Shown: piece by piece, positions 1 to 9,577 of the stretch
How positions within the stretch are numbered: position 1 is the first letter of the stretch
Layout: each line of letters opens with the position of its first letter
DNA from: Nitrosomonas communis
Lineage (GTDB): Bacteria > Pseudomonadota > Gammaproteobacteria > Burkholderiales > Nitrosomonadaceae
NCBI RefSeq assembly: GCF_001007935.1
Contig: NZ_CP011451.1
Coordinates: 1,178,001-1,242,000, forward strand
Length of the DNA stretch: 64,000 nt
Reading direction: 5' to 3'
Program-made: the position numbers and the translations under genes
The notes under the pieces: model-generated
Told to the model about the DNA's origin: nothing
Seen by the model: the letters and a program-made list of their open reading frames with translations, nothing else
The model's database searches: none

Positions 1-91
1 GCAGCAGATAATCGAACGTCTTGATCACTGATTACGCAAAAATCCCGGATTTAGAAAGGCGCATGAGGTATTCTTCAGAGCATCGGTTAGT

Positions 92-194
92 TATTCCACT
101 TTGAAATCAAACATGACGCGAAGGCGAGCCACAGACAGTATCAATAAAACAGCGTGAAGCCGACAAAGTCATTTTTTATTTAGAGATAGAATAA
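92..194 (-). repeat. MITE-like repeat, copy 1
   Basis: About 103 bp with terminal inverted repeats related to ATTCCATTTCYAAATCAAA. The inner motifs GACGCGAAGGCGAGCC and GAAGCCGACAAAGTC are shared with six other copies in the window. This copy is in the reverse orientation compared with the copy at 5808. Its right end (TAGAGATAGAATAA) is degenerate. It lies downstream of the amo cluster. Confidence 0.8.
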
Positions 195-253
195 CATACA
201 TTACTTGAGTACGTTTTTCAACCGTCTGCTAAGGGGTATTAATATTTAAATTA

Positions 254-292
254 GGTTCTAGACTAACAAAGCATTCCTGCTAGTCTAGAGCC
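254..292 (-). terminator. Putative terminator hairpin after amoD
   Basis: On the minus strand GGCTCTAGACTA pairs with TAGTCTAGAACC across a 15-nt loop, giving a 12-bp stem with one G-U pair. It lies about 110 nt after the amoD stop. An AT-rich tract follows but there is no long U-run, so termination is inferred from structure and position only. Confidence 0.45.
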
Positions 293-401
293 ATAATTAT
301 TATCTAAAGCAAAGCGCAATAATGAGTAATATTCTTGATGAAAATCAGTTCTGAATACGATTAACGCCAATTAATCAAACATTAAGCCGCGCTAATTTTA
401 G

Positions 402-974
402 CTAAGCTGTTGCTGCTTTATTCTTTTTGCCGCGCATCAAGAAGAAGGCAGCAGCCACTGCCAGCAGGATGACACCGATGATATAAGGCAGGTTCGATTT
501 TCCACCTGTTCCCACAGCAAACGGAAAGCGTGAAACATATTCTTCCTTGTCACCTCTTACTGTGACCAGTCCTACAAATTTGCCTGGCTCCGGAAAGGTA
601 TGCTCAAAGGTCACCGATCCATTCGAATAGACTTTCGGTGGTATATGAAAGATGGTTGCGGCATCCGGATTCTCTTCTGACCCGGTATCCCGTATGATGC
701 GCACTTCGGTGGTCATAGGCCGCAGCTCCTCATTGATGTAATCCAGTGCCACCACGGTGCGGCCTGTCATGGGAATATCTTCACAAAACTCCTGCTCTTG
801 CGTGCTCTCAGGCTGGTAACCCGTAAAATGCATGGTGTAAGGCCCGATCGTAAGCTTGCACATATCCTCAGCCAGTGACAGTCCACCATGCGCAGACAGC
901 TGCATGGAATACATCATGCCTAATGCAACCAGTAACATTGATTTATAGATAGATTTCATTACGTTTACAAACAC
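402..974 (-). CDS. amoD: AmoD (orf5), periplasmic/membrane protein of the amo cluster
   Basis: A 190-residue relative of the AmoD/AmoE proteins that follow amoCAB in betaproteobacterial ammonia oxidizers. Their biochemical role is not settled; a copper-related or assembly role in support of ammonia monooxygenase has been proposed. The sequence shows a signal peptide ending near LSAHG, three cysteines in the mature part (one in EDMCKL, one in EFCED), and a C-terminal membrane helix (about 163-181) before a basic tail. It is paralogous to the upstream gene: both have the AHG..SL.ED.C start and a YQP motif. The GTG at 974 is chosen because GGGGAGAGAAGA lies just upstream; an ATG at 959 is the alternative. 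It follows amoE by 66 nt in the same direction. Confidence 0.85.
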   Translation of the reverse strand: MFVNVMKSIYKSMLLVALGMMYSMQLSAHGGLSLAEDMCKLTIGPYTMHFTGYQPESTQEQEFCEDIPMTGRTVVALDYINEELRPMTTEVRIIRDTGSEENPDAATIFHIPPKVYSNGSVTFEHTFPEPGKFVGLVTVRGDKEEYVSRFPFAVGTGGKSNLPYIIGVILLAVAAAFFLMRGKKNKAATA

Positions 975-1040
975 TCTTCTCTCCCCAGGGCGATAATAAT
1001 ATTTTTATTATAGGATCATTTCTTTGGCAGTACACTTACT

Positions 1041-1619
1041 TTAATCTTGTGAGCGTTGTGCCGTTCGCCATTTGCGCAACCGTTGCAATGGCTTGATTTT
1101 ATAGATAAGCCATGCCAATAGCAGCAATACCATCACAGGCAGAATGGAAGCACGCACTATCTTCATATAATCTACCATTTCCACCCGCAGTCGATATTGA
1201 TATTTTAGCGGTGGAACGCCTTCTGCCGTCACAATCACTGAATATAACCCTTTTTCCAGGTTAGTTATGCCGTTAATGACGCCATCGGGATGCAGTTCTG
1301 CAGGCAACTGCAGCACGCTTTCTCCCTCTGTCTCACTACCACGATAAACGTTGACTTTGACAGGCATGTTACGTATGGCAGCATCAATCAGATCGATGAC
1401 TAAATAGGTATCGCCTGCTAACGGGATCTCGGTACAATAATGCGCGCTTTTGTCATGTTGCGGCTGATAAGTACTTAGATGCACCATATTTTCATTTATT
1501 TGGCGCGTACATGGATCTTCCTCTAAAGAAACTTTTCCGTGGGCAATTACACTACCCGCGTAAAGCATCGCAACAAGAACGAAAGCCGCAATACCCGCTT
1601 GTGTTAATTGCTTTACCAC
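1041..1619 (-). CDS. amoE: AmoE (orf4), AmoD paralogue
   Basis: A 192-residue exported protein of the AmoD/AmoE family. A signal peptide (about 1-26, ending SVIAHG) is followed by a soluble domain with Cys in EDPCTR and HYCTE, and a C-terminal membrane helix (about 151-173, IVRASILPVMVLLLLAWLIY). It starts with GTG at 1619, preceded by AGGAG at good spacing. It lies after amoB, separated from it by a terminator-like hairpin, so it is probably expressed by read-through or from its own promoter. The family's function is not established, but its place next to amoB and amoD links it to ammonia monooxygenase. Confidence 0.85.
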   Translation of the reverse strand: MVKQLTQAGIAAFVLVAMLYAGSVIAHGKVSLEEDPCTRQINENMVHLSTYQPQHDKSAHYCTEIPLAGDTYLVIDLIDAAIRNMPVKVNVYRGSETEGESVLQLPAELHPDGVINGITNLEKGLYSVIVTAEGVPPLKYQYRLRVEMVDYMKIVRASILPVMVLLLLAWLIYKIKPLQRLRKWRTAQRSQD

Positions 1620-1654
1620 GACAATTCTCCTATTGATGATTAAAACTATTATGG

Positions 1655-1707
1655 TTTAAAAAAAAACCGGCACACCTTGCTGCCTCTCGACAGGGGTGCA
1701 CCGGTTT
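1655..1707 (-). terminator. Intrinsic terminator between amoB and amoE
   Basis: On the minus strand a 13-bp stem (AAACCGGTGCACC with GGTGTGCCGGTTT, two G-U pairs) is followed directly by a run of nine T. This is a classic Rho-independent terminator. It would end most amoCAB transcripts and leave amoE and amoD at a lower level. Confidence 0.85.
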
Positions 1708-1727
1708 GTGTTGCTTTCTGCTATTTA

Positions 1728-2991
1728 TTAAAGCTTGGTAAAGACCGGGATAACCGCACCAGCAATACTATTAATGTGGCGATTTCCATTTTCATCCCAA
1801 GACATCAACAAACCACCAAAACGGCTTTCCGGATCACCCAACAGCGCCATCAGACGTTGAATTTCCCATAAGGCGTCCTTAGCTTCCATTTTGATTTCTT
1901 TAGTTTCACCAGGTTGAATCGCTGATTCGTCATCAAACGTCAAGCCGATTGCGATCAATTCCCGTGGATAGGATGGATCAAGATATTGACGGCCAGTGGA
2001 GTTGATGAAACGAATACCCGCTGTGGTGAATTCTCCAAATGTGACTGGGCTGTCACCATTGTTAGTCACTTCCATAGTCACACGCAGTGCACGTCCCGGT
2101 ACGTCATAGTTAGCGTAAGTTACGCGAATAGCGACTGGGTTGGGTGCAACCGGCAACGGCGCTACTTTGGATTCACCTGCCTGGATGGGCACGGTATACG
2201 GATGTTTAGTTTCCGTGTAGCGATAGCCGCCCCACACCAATGCGATCGTTGCAATGGCAACACCCCAGGCCAGTTTTGTGTCCAGCGGATCCACCAGCGG
2301 GTCATCACCATAAGCCAACAACACACGGCTACGTGGCAGGAACATGGGACGTGCCACAAAGATGCCGATCCAGAAGCAGGCTAACGTCATCCAGATAATG
2401 TGCCAGGTCATCCCATTGGCAAAGTTGAAGGTTTCGGTATCAACGGTTTCGCCCGTCAATAATTTGACCGGGTTGGTAAAGTCGTCCCAGCTACCTGTGA
2501 TATTCATCCATGCACCGGGTCCTGCGATCGGGCCAGCATCCTTCACATTCAACATCGCATGCATGTGATGACGACCTGGAATACGTGCTCTCAGGTTGAC
2601 TTCAACTTCATAGTCACGACCAATTTCCAATGGCCCGGCGATGAACCAGGGCTGGCCATTGATCCGGGTGCTCATACGCACAAACACCGGGCTTGGGCTA
2701 CCTACGTTGAAGAAGGATCGATCTGGCTTAGCTGCTGCACGCGGCCAATCCTCAGCCAGGTGGAATTTACCCTTGATCGTGGCAGAGTCATTGACTTTGG
2801 TGACTTCTGGTGACCATTTGATGTCATACCATTGTACCGTACGCATCCGCAAGAAAGGTTCTTGCGAACGTTCCCCGTGGGCTGCCACCGGTGTGACATC
2901 GACTACCAGGCTGGACTGCTAATGCTGCTGCTGCGTAAGCGACTCCGTAAAGCCCCAGCACGCTTCGTTTGTATATGTTTTTTAAATTCAT
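1728..2991 (-). CDS. amoB: AmoB, ammonia monooxygenase subunit B, frameshifted in the signal-peptide region
   Basis: Periplasmic copper-bearing subunit of ammonia monooxygenase, homologous to PmoB. The mature part (386 codons, open from 2888) starts [10 protein letters not shown], so the conserved N-terminal His copper ligand is present, as is an HxH motif (HHMHAM). Two membrane helices follow ([19 protein letters not shown] and [19 protein letters not shown]), then a C-terminal cupredoxin-like domain. The expected start is the ATG at 2991, overlapping the amoA stop as TAATG; it gives [20 protein letters not shown], a normal AmoB signal peptide. That frame does not join the mature frame: it is off by one base near 2911-2915 and would stop after about 55 residues. 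Losing one unit of a 5-base direct repeat would explain this. It could be a real lesion in one of several amo copies, or a sequencing/assembly error. Confidence 0.88.
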
Positions 2992-3908
2992 TATTTGATC
3001 CCCTGTGCGAAACCTTCTTCACCAAACGCGGTAACGTCATCTCTTTGCACGATACGTCCTCTTTTGCCTTTAACATAGTAGAAGGCTGTGCAATAAATTT
3101 TACCGAGATACCACCAGACGACGAACATCAGCATAGATACAAACGCCGCAAAGAAGGCAGCAATGACAGTGGTATGGCCACCAAAGGTACGCAGTGAGCC
3201 TTGCTCAATATTACGGACATATTCTGGTGTACCGGTACGCACATACAGGTGCCCCATGAAGTCTGCCATTGAAAGTAATACACCATCAGCTACGACTGGC
3301 AGATGGGTGGGTCCAAAAATTGGCCAGTTTCCTGGATAAAACAACAAACCAAAAAATCCACCGCCGACTAACGCGGTAACCAGCCAGTTACGGGTTAGAT
3401 ACATAGTGATATCCAGCATCAGTGCGCCTGGGAGCATGATGCCAGGGGTCACGAAGTTAAGTGGATAGTGCGACCACCAGTAAAAACCCCAGTAACGTGT
3501 TAGCCATTCTCCCACCAGCAGACAGACGATACACAGTGTCGCGCCAAATGGTTGACGATAGTTAACCCAAAGGTAATACATGATGGCTGAACAGTAGGTA
3601 ATGCCTACAATCGGGGTCACGACCGGCCACCATTGACGGTCTTTCCAATCCATCCAGAAATCCCAGTCACCTGCCAGCAACATAAAATGCATGTGGTATG
3701 TTCCAACCAGCAGTATGCACAGAATCGGAAAATAAATCAGATCAATTGATCGCGACATGTGGATTGCTTCCGGTGGCATCTTGGCAGCTTGCAGAATGTC
3801 CTTGGTTTTGAACATATCTGCAAAGTAGCCTTCACTTTTTGACAGCAATGGCACAAATAGAAACAAAACAGGTATGAATATTAGTACCCATACTATACTT
3901 TCATTCAT
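2991..3908 (-). CDS. amoA: AmoA, ammonia monooxygenase subunit A with N-terminal extension
   Basis: Membrane subunit of ammonia monooxygenase (PmoA family), which oxidizes ammonia to hydroxylamine. From residue 32 on it is a standard Nitrosomonas AmoA ([20 protein letters not shown], then [20 protein letters not shown], and a C-terminus [11 protein letters not shown]), with several membrane helices. The first 31 residues add a hydrophobic stretch ([18 protein letters not shown]) that the usual 274-276-residue AmoA lacks. The ATG at 3908 has a strong GGGAGGG site about 9 nt upstream and overlaps the stop of a mini-ORF as ATGA. The conventional start would be the ATG at 3815, which has only a weak, distant GAAGG. 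I favour the long form but cannot exclude the short one. It ends one base into the amoB start. Confidence 0.93.
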   Translation of the reverse strand: MNESIVWVLIFIPVLFLFVPLLSKSEGYFADMFKTKDILQAAKMPPEAIHMSRSIDLIYFPILCILLVGTYHMHFMLLAGDWDFWMDWKDRQWWPVVTPIVGITYCSAIMYYLWVNYRQPFGATLCIVCLLVGEWLTRYWGFYWWSHYPLNFVTPGIMLPGALMLDITMYLTRNWLVTALVGGGFFGLLFYPGNWPIFGPTHLPVVADGVLLSMADFMGHLYVRTGTPEYVRNIEQGSLRTFGGHTTVIAAFFAAFVSMLMFVVWWYLGKIYCTAFYYVKGKRGRIVQRDDVTAFGEEGFAQGIK

Positions 3909-3955
3909 GATTCAACTCCCTCCCTTTTGAAGCTTTTAATATTTAAATATGACAT
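3905..3955 (-). CDS. 16-codon mini-ORF coupled to amoA
   Basis: A short frame ([16 protein letters not shown], then TGA) lies directly before amoA. Its ATG at 3955 is preceded by AAAGGAATCGTC, a good ribosome-binding site, and its stop overlaps the amoA start as ATGA. This arrangement suggests translational coupling, so ribosomes ending here could restart on amoA. I know no family for the peptide. It may act only in regulation or may be chance. Confidence 0.4.
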   Translation of the reverse strand: MSYLNIKSFKREGVES

Positions 3956-4036
3956 GACGATTCCTTTCTTTTCTAAGTGTTTTTAACCGCCGACCATTCT
4001 ATGTTTCCCTCACATAGGTCGACTCACTTTTATTTC

Positions 4037-4068
4037 ATTCCCACTTCTGGTTTGCCAGAAGCAGGAAT
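4037..4068 (-). promoter_or_regulatory. Hairpin in the amoC-amoA intergenic region
   Basis: On the minus strand ATTCCTGCTTCTGG pairs with CCAGAAGTGGGAAT across a 4-nt loop. It lies just after the amoC stop and about 130 nt before amoA. There is no U-run, so it looks more like an mRNA processing or stability element than a terminator. It would let amoC and amoAB messages have different abundances. Confidence 0.6.
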
Positions 4069-4093
4069 GATAAGCAGGTATAAACCCAGAGAA

Positions 4094-5566
<1,473 letters not shown>

Positions 5567-6060
5567 ATGAAGCATTGTCAGAAATTCACCCGAGAGCAAC
5601 GCTATCAATTCTACGGGTTACGAAAAGCAGGCTTTAAGCAAAGAAAGATAGCGAATGAAGTTGGCAGGAATAAGTCTGCGTTCTCACGCGAACTCAGGCT
5701 TAATGAACGGCAATGCGGCTGGCATTCGAAGCAGGCGCAGGAATTACGATATAAACGAGTGAGGCAGAAAGCCAAAGCAAGGGGATTTGGCCGAGAAGAT
5801 CGGGATAATTCCATTTCTAAATCAAGATTTACTTTGTCGGCTTCTTTTGCCGTATTATTTATACTATCTGCGATTTGCCTTCGCGTCATGTTTGATTTGG
5901 AAATGGAATAAAGTGGACAGAATGATTCAGCAGGATATGCGACCTGAACAGGCACCAGCCCGACTACCAGCCAAACATGCCGAAGAAGCAACAGAAAGGA
6001 TCAACTATCTATTACTTCCCTAGCAGCACAAGGATCACACTATAATATTTGGTAGTGGCA
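5567..6060 (+). pseudogene. IS30-family transposase relic, split by a MITE
   Basis: The first 80 codons (FTREQRYQFYGLRKAGFKQR and GRNKSAFSRELRLN) match the helix-turn-helix start of IS30-family transposases. At about 5808 the frame enters a MITE-like repeat and ends at 5911 in repeat-derived sequence. After the repeat, another frame resumes with DRMIQQDMRPEQAPARL, which resembles the SPEQI..RL segment that follows in this family. The catalytic DDE domain is missing. It is a dead fragment that later received the repeat. Confidence 0.75.
5808..5911 (+). repeat. MITE-like repeat, copy 2, inside a transposase relic
   Basis: About 104 bp, from ATTCCATTTCTAAATCAAGA to TTTGATTTGGAAATGGAATA. The ends are inverted repeats, and the inner motif TTTGTCGGCTTC is shared with the other copies. 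Transposase-like sequence lies on both sides, so this copy inserted into an existing gene. Confidence 0.88.
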
Positions 6061-6732
6061 AGAAATCTGCATAATTTGAAACAATCACCTCAGAACTGGA
6101 AGCAGCCATTAACCTTGCACTTCTTACCCTTCATTGAAGCGAGAATTGAATGGAAACAGCAATGGTTTACTACGACAATATTTTTCCCAGAATAAGAAAG
6201 GCTTTCTTACATACCAATCTCATATGCTGCATCAGCCTTTTTGTTCTCACCTCGTATTTTTAAAAAACTCTGAATTTTCAGAGATGCCTAAGAGTTCTGA
6301 AGTAAGCAATGACTGAAATGTAACAGCCCAAATAGCATCCCATCTGCTAATAGAGTTGCTCATCTCGTTCTCAGCCCAGGTAAGAAAAGCTTAGCTTCAG
6401 GAAACTTAAATTGCTGTCGTAAAAATTGATTTTACAGTAGCACGGTTAATTACTATTGAAATAGCAATTAAATTTACAGCGAATAAATTTACATGAATAG
6501 AAACATGGAAGGAATATGAGTCACTTCTTCAACAAGAAAGATTCATACCCTTCCACTTGAGATTAGCCTTAGCGATTCAATTAAAAAGAATAGCTTATTA
6601 TCTTTTCTCTATAACATCCTTAATATAGCTTAACTACAGTCTTCACTGCTCGCCTCAAAACAGCCATACAAATGATATTTACAGCAGAAACCTATTAACT
6701 ATATTTAAATTCATTTAATTATAGCGTACTGC
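6061..6732. other. Non-coding stretch, degenerate
   Basis: No supportable gene. The stretch at 6267-6289 (ACTCTGAATTTTCAGAGATG...) resembles one end of the 143-bp palindromic element found at 42802, and may be a solo relic of it. The rest is AT-rich and featureless to my eye. Confidence 0.4.
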
Positions 6733-6984
6733 TCATTTAAATAACTTAGCATTAGCATTTACCGCACTTTCATTTTTTTTCGTTACCTCACCGCATGAAA
6801 TTTTCGTTCCATCTATACGGTCTTTAATTTGGTCTTCTGCTTTTTTATCTTTGCAAGACATGATGTTCAATAGATCCTGCGCTCTAATAGGCGTTACTGC
6901 AGATTCCACATTTCCACTAGCAAAGACAGAGGTAGAACCCAATATCAATGCAGAAATGAAAGCAGAAATAATAAATTTATTCAT
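6733..6984 (-). CDS. Small secreted hypothetical protein
   Basis: 83 residues with a clear Sec signal peptide (MNKFIISAFISALILGSTSVFA, cut near residue 22) and a polar mature domain of about 60 residues. The mature part has two cysteines (MSCKDKK and ISCGEV) that could form one disulfide. GAGGAAGG precedes the start at good spacing, which supports expression. I do not recognise the family; size and Cys spacing are loosely like HdeA-type periplasmic proteins, but no diagnostic motif is present. It stands alone among mobile-element debris. Confidence 0.6.
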   Translation of the reverse strand: MNKFIISAFISALILGSTSVFASGNVESAVTPIRAQDLLNIMSCKDKKAEDQIKDRIDGTKISCGEVTKKNESAVNANAKLFK

Positions 6985-7487
6985 TTTTGATACCTTCCTC
7001 TTATTGAATTTAATGATAGCAAATCGTTTCTATTAGAAACTAACTGTTGCAATGAATTTATTACACTCGGAAACGAACTTGTTATTTATAACATAAACGA
7101 GCGCTTCATACTATAACAGTATATAACAGCGTTTTTTATTTGTCAGGTAGTTTTGATTTTAATATTGTTATCAGAAAATAAGCTCTTTCTTCTTTATGTG
7201 GTATCAAAATTCTAAAAGTAATGCACATTAATTGAAACAAATGAATAAATTTCTTAAAAAACCAGAACGATAGACAAAAGATTAGGAATTGTAAACCAAA
7301 GCAAAATATCCGTTCTGTTAATGTTACAACAAAAAATCCGAATCATTATTGATGTAAACTGTATAAATACTTGTAATCTGTATAAATACTTGTAATTTTA
7401 GAGTTTCAAGTTATAAGTTATTTCAGAGAGTCGCCTAGTGTACTTATAATAGTTTGAATCTTGATAATAATTTTATTTCTTTTTCAT
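6985..7487. other. AT-rich intergenic stretch with tandem repeat
   Basis: No gene is seen. A 19-bp unit is repeated in tandem at 7359-7396. The stretch ends at the left inverted repeat of the IS5-type element. Confidence 0.5.
7359..7396. repeat. Tandem 19-bp direct repeat
   Basis: Two perfect adjacent copies of CTGTATAAATACTTGTAAT. The unit contains TATAAAT, which could act as a -10 box, but no transcript unit is evident. Confidence 0.8.
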
Positions 7488-7488
7488 T

Positions 7489-8347
7489 AGGGTCTTTTGA
7501 AATTTCACATAGGTAGCCACAGATATCCACACGCTATGGCTACCATACTCTCGTAATTTCGCTTCAGTTTGTCGTATCGCGTTGCTATTGCCCGATACTG
7601 TTTTAGCCTGGCAAAAGCATTCTCCACCAAATGCCGATATTGATATAAACCCCAATCCATATCTGCATTACCCTTCGACGAGTTGCGCTTTCCCGGTATC
7701 ACAGCCTGAGCTCCCTTCTTCGTTATCTGTTCCCGTAACCATTCGCTGTCATAGCCCTTGTCCGCAACGATTGTTTTTGCGTCAGGCAACCTGGCAATCA
7801 AATCAGGTGCGGCAGAACAGTCATTGACTTCTCCACCGGTAATTTCAAACTCAACTGGCAAACCATACCCATCGACCGCTAAATGGATCCTGGTGGTATT
7901 GCCTGCACGGCTTTTCCCGATAGCCTGCGATTCTTGACTCGCTGCTCCCGCACTATGTTGATGCGCTTTAACATAACTGCCATCCATAAATCTCCATTCC
8001 CAATCGGGATCAACAGCCAATGCTTTGAAAATATTGAGCCATTTCCTGCTCAATGACCATGCATTGAATCTTTTATAGATAGAATTCCTGCAGCCGAACA
8101 CCCTGGGCAGATCGCGCCATGGACAGCCAACCCGCATTCGATACAGTATGCCTTCTACTGTCATGCGCAGATTGCGCTTGTTATCAATCGATTCTTGAAG
8201 CAGAATCTTCTCCAGCTTCGACCAGTACTCATCATTGAGCATCATTCGGGGCATCGCAAACTCGTTTTGTTGGTGGTACGGGAACTCCAATATTACGAGT
8301 TTGTTTCTATCAATGAAATACTTATCTTAAAACGTCAACAGACCCTA
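7489..8347 (-). mobile_element. IS5-family insertion sequence, apparently complete
   Basis: About 858 bp bounded by inverted repeats: TAGGGTCTTTTGA at the left, and TCAACAGACCCTA at the right, whose reverse complement is TAGGGTCTGTTGA. TA at each edge fits a short target duplication. It contains one intact transposase gene. Confidence 0.85.
7505..8254 (-). CDS. IS5-family transposase
   Basis: DDE transposase of 249 residues. The start MPRMMLNDEYWSKLEKI is typical of this IS5 subgroup; an upstream TTG at 8290 is less likely. An N-terminal DUF4096-type domain (PWRDLPRVFG) is followed by catalytic segments FMDGSYVKAH (first Asp), IVADKGYDS (second Asp) and LVENAFARLKQYRAIATRYD (Glu). It is a single uninterrupted frame in an element with both ends present, so the element may be active. 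Confidence 0.92.
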   Translation of the reverse strand: MPRMMLNDEYWSKLEKILLQESIDNKRNLRMTVEGILYRMRVGCPWRDLPRVFGCRNSIYKRFNAWSLSRKWLNIFKALAVDPDWEWRFMDGSYVKAHQHSAGAASQESQAIGKSRAGNTTRIHLAVDGYGLPVEFEITGGEVNDCSAAPDLIARLPDAKTIVADKGYDSEWLREQITKKGAQAVIPGKRNSSKGNADMDWGLYQYRHLVENAFARLKQYRAIATRYDKLKRNYESMVAIACGYLWLPM

Positions 8348-8866
8348 GTAAAATAATAAATGCAATTCATCAATTTCTAGTAGAATTAGGGACTTTTTTA
8401 CATCTTTATTGCTTAAATTAGACACAATCTATACTCAGCGCGGTAACAATTGCGGATTTTAAAGGTATTGAAGGCCTTAAATTATAAGAGTTTTTCGCAT
8501 TTCTATTTTCCGCATCTGTGGCCGCGCGGAGTATATTGTTTTTTCTCAGCATGGAGGCTTCTCGGGATAGCGCTCCTTAAATCAGACTCAGAATGCTGAA
8601 AATGGCTAAACAGAAAGTTCTTGGAAAACAAGTTATTGTAAATTTTATCAGCAATGAGTTATAAAAGGTGTTGATCTCAGTGCTAGAGCGATTGAATATA
8701 AAGCTTTCTTTAACTGACACCAATCTCTCGGCGGGTAGGAAATAAATATCGGATGTTCGTTGAATCAAAAATTAGGTGAATTTTTAAATAAGCCGCGGTT
8801 GTTGCTTTCGTCATACGGCAATATATTGCTCAGCAACTTCAAGGTTGCCTGATCAGCTCAATATAT
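8348..8866. other. Non-coding stretch between IS5 element and fliA
   Basis: Short open frames occur but none has a family signature or a good ribosome-binding site. I see nothing reliable here. Confidence 0.4.
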
Positions 8867-9577
8867 TTATAGGCTTCTCAGACGTAAACGGAGGCGTGCT
8901 ATTGCTTGAGTATGTATTTGACATATCCGTGATTCGCTGACTCCAAGTACCTCTCCAATTTCCCGCAAATTCATCTCCTGCTCATAATGCATACCCATTA
9001 CTATTTTTTCTTTTGGCGGCAAATTTTCAATTGCTGCAACCAGTGACTGCCGCAATTTTTTATCTAATAAAATTTCCAGTGGCTCATTCTCAGAGTCAGA
9101 ACATAATCGATCCAGGAAATGATCTTCATCTTCCTCCTGAAAATCTTCATAATAAATCAGCTGAACCCCTCGCACTTCCTGTAAAACTTCGTGATATTCA
9201 TCAAGAGTCATATTTAATTCAGTTGCCAACTCCTGCTCACTTGGAGGACAACCCAAACGCTGCTCCAGCGCTCTCATTGTTACTTCAATTTGGCGCATCT
9301 TCTTACGGAGGCTACGAGGTAGCCAGTCAGATTCACGCAGTTCGTCTAATATTGATCCACGAATACGCTGCGCTGCATAACTTTCGAATTGGCGCCCATA
9401 CGATCCTTCGTAACGGTTTATAGCATCTAGCAAGCCAATCATGCCAGCCTGTATTAAATCATCTACTTCCACACTAGGAGGCAACTTAACCATCATATGG
9501 TGCGCTATACGTTTCACTAGTGGCGTAAATTCAACTATGAATTGTTCTTTGTTTATGATTCCAGGTGTTGGATACAT
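8867..9577 (-). CDS. fliA: FliA, RNA polymerase sigma-28 factor (orphan)
   Basis: 236-residue sigma-70-family factor of the FliA type, which directs RNA polymerase to late flagellar and chemotaxis promoters. Region 2 has PPSVEVDDLIQAGMIGLLDA and YAAQRIRGSILDELRESDW. Region 3 has RSLRKKMRQIE. Region 4 is a helix-turn-helix with NLPPKEKIVMGMHYEQEMN and LREIGEVLGVSESRICQIH. Length is normal and the frame is intact. No flagellar genes or anti-sigma gene (flgM) occur nearby; the neighbours are insertion sequences. It may have been separated from its regulon by rearrangement. Confidence 0.93.
   Translation of the reverse strand: MYPTPGIINKEQFIVEFTPLVKRIAHHMMVKLPPSVEVDDLIQAGMIGLLDAINRYEGSYGRQFESYAAQRIRGSILDELRESDWLPRSLRKKMRQIEVTMRALEQRLGCPPSEQELATELNMTLDEYHEVLQEVRGVQLIYYEDFQEEDEDHFLDRLCSDSENEPLEILLDKKLRQSLVAAIENLPPKEKIVMGMHYEQEMNLREIGEVLGVSESRICQIHTQAIARLRLRLRSL

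Larger units (their letters stand above)
1..401. other. Non-coding stretch downstream of amoD
   Basis: No convincing gene is visible before the amoD stop codon. The stretch holds one copy of the 103-bp MITE-like repeat (about 92-194) and a 12-bp stem hairpin (254-292) that may end the amo transcript. The first 90 bases match nothing I recognise. Confidence 0.6.

Noticed and set aside
6134..6316. 60-codon plus-strand frame
   Set aside because: No ribosome-binding site or motif, and it runs through a degenerate repeat end.
7359..7396. Possible CRISPR array
   Set aside because: Only two units, directly adjacent with no spacer, and no cas genes in the window.
8577..8768. 63-codon open frame upstream-side of fliA
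   Set aside because: Low-complexity Phe/Ile/Ser composition, no family match, poor start; not distinguishable from AT-rich noise.
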